In this document: positions 6,460-6,681 of the stretch, in pieces | Layout of the letters: each line of letters opens with the position of its first letter | Numbering within the stretch: position 1 is the stretch's first letter | Assembly: GCA_030594925.1 (NCBI GenBank) | Contig: JAUVEG010000074.1 | Span: 1 to 6,681 of the forward strand | Direction of reading: 5' to 3' | Source: Gammaproteobacteria bacterium | GTDB lineage: Bacteria > Pseudomonadota > Gammaproteobacteria > Chromatiales > Chromatiaceae | Length of the DNA: 6,681 nucleotides | Notes under the pieces: generated by a model | What the model saw: only the letters and a program-made list of their open reading frames with translations | What the model was told of the DNA's origin: nothing | Database searches by the model: none | Translations under genes and position numbers: made by a program

Positions 6460-6476
6460 TTTCTTAGCACATCCGA

Positions 6477-6681
6477 TTAATTTTTCCTCGCACCCATATC
6501 CTTGAGCAGCTTTTGATACTCCGGGTGATCACGCATCAGACGCCCGGCCAGATCAATAAGCCGATCGACCTGCTCGGTTTCGAGTGAAAAGCTGGTGGGA
6601 ATGTTGTTGAAAAATGTGATCTCAGCGGGATCTTTCAAGGCTGTAAAATCCAGTTCGATATAATAGGGTGTGATCTTTTGA
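6477..6681 (-). CDS. Patatin-like phospholipase, C-terminal end only
   Basis: The frame is open from the right edge to TAA at 6479-6477, giving the last 67 residues. The stretch YYIELDF..LKDP, FFNNIPTSFSLETEQVDRL (residues 23-41 of the fragment) and AGRLMRDHPEYQKLLKDMG is the characteristic C-terminal tail of bacterial patatin-like phospholipases. These are serine-aspartate dyad lipases that release fatty acids from phospholipids. The GxSxG and DG catalytic motifs lie outside the window, so activity cannot be judged. The gene is in the same direction as the LplT-Aas gene, 208 bp upstream of it, with palindromic repeats between. A patatin followed by a lysophospholipid reacylation enzyme would make functional sense. 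The family call rests on the tail alone. Confidence 0.8.
   Translation of the reverse strand, partial: QKITPYYIELDFTALKDPAEITFFNNIPTSFSLETEQVDRLIDLAGRLMRDHPEYQKLLKDMGARKN

Noticed and set aside
6254..6505. Two overlapping + strand ORFs (from 6254 and 6289) across the aas-type start and the repeats
   Set aside because: They are translations of the dispersed repeat (CHCEEWNDAAI and VIARSGTTRQS strings) and not genes.

Overview
The window looks like chromosomal DNA of a gammaproteobacterium, moderately GC-rich. The evidence is a full-length Mpl ligase very close to the gammaproteobacterial form, an LplT-PlsC-acyl-ACP synthetase fusion of the kind I know from proteobacteria, a perfect FNR/Anr-type box, and intergenic palindromic repeats of the 'CATTGCGAGGAG' type. 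I cannot name a genus. Free-living sulfur or methylotrophic Gammaproteobacteria would fit, but that is inference.

Layout. The + strand (1-2438) holds the 3' part of a GlcG/HbpS-type haem-binding protein, a thioredoxin-fold (SCO1-like) lipoprotein with a CxxxC motif, and mpl, which recycles murein tripeptide. A perfect 13-bp hairpin (2465-2497) closes this block and sits between convergent genes. On the - strand follows an easily missed 39-residue single-span membrane protein (2503-2622). It has a very strong Shine-Dalgarno sequence and a perfect TTGAT-AATT-ATCAA palindrome upstream, which suggests an oxygen-regulated small gene. The rest of the - strand holds a 1140-residue lysophospholipid transporter/acyltransferase/acyl-ACP synthetase fusion (2846-6268) and, upstream of it, the C-terminal end of a patatin-like phospholipase (6477-6681). 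The 208-bp gap between those two genes is filled with dispersed palindromic repeats.

How the genes work together. Patatin-like lipase and LplT-Aas form a plausible phospholipid deacylation/reacylation pair. The haem-binding protein and SCO-like lipoprotein may both serve periplasmic haem/copper or redox biochemistry, but this rests only on adjacency and family. Mpl is a housekeeping peptidoglycan-recycling enzyme. The most novel-looking item is the small membrane protein unit with its FNR-type box. I see no phage, CRISPR, transposase, tRNA or rRNA.
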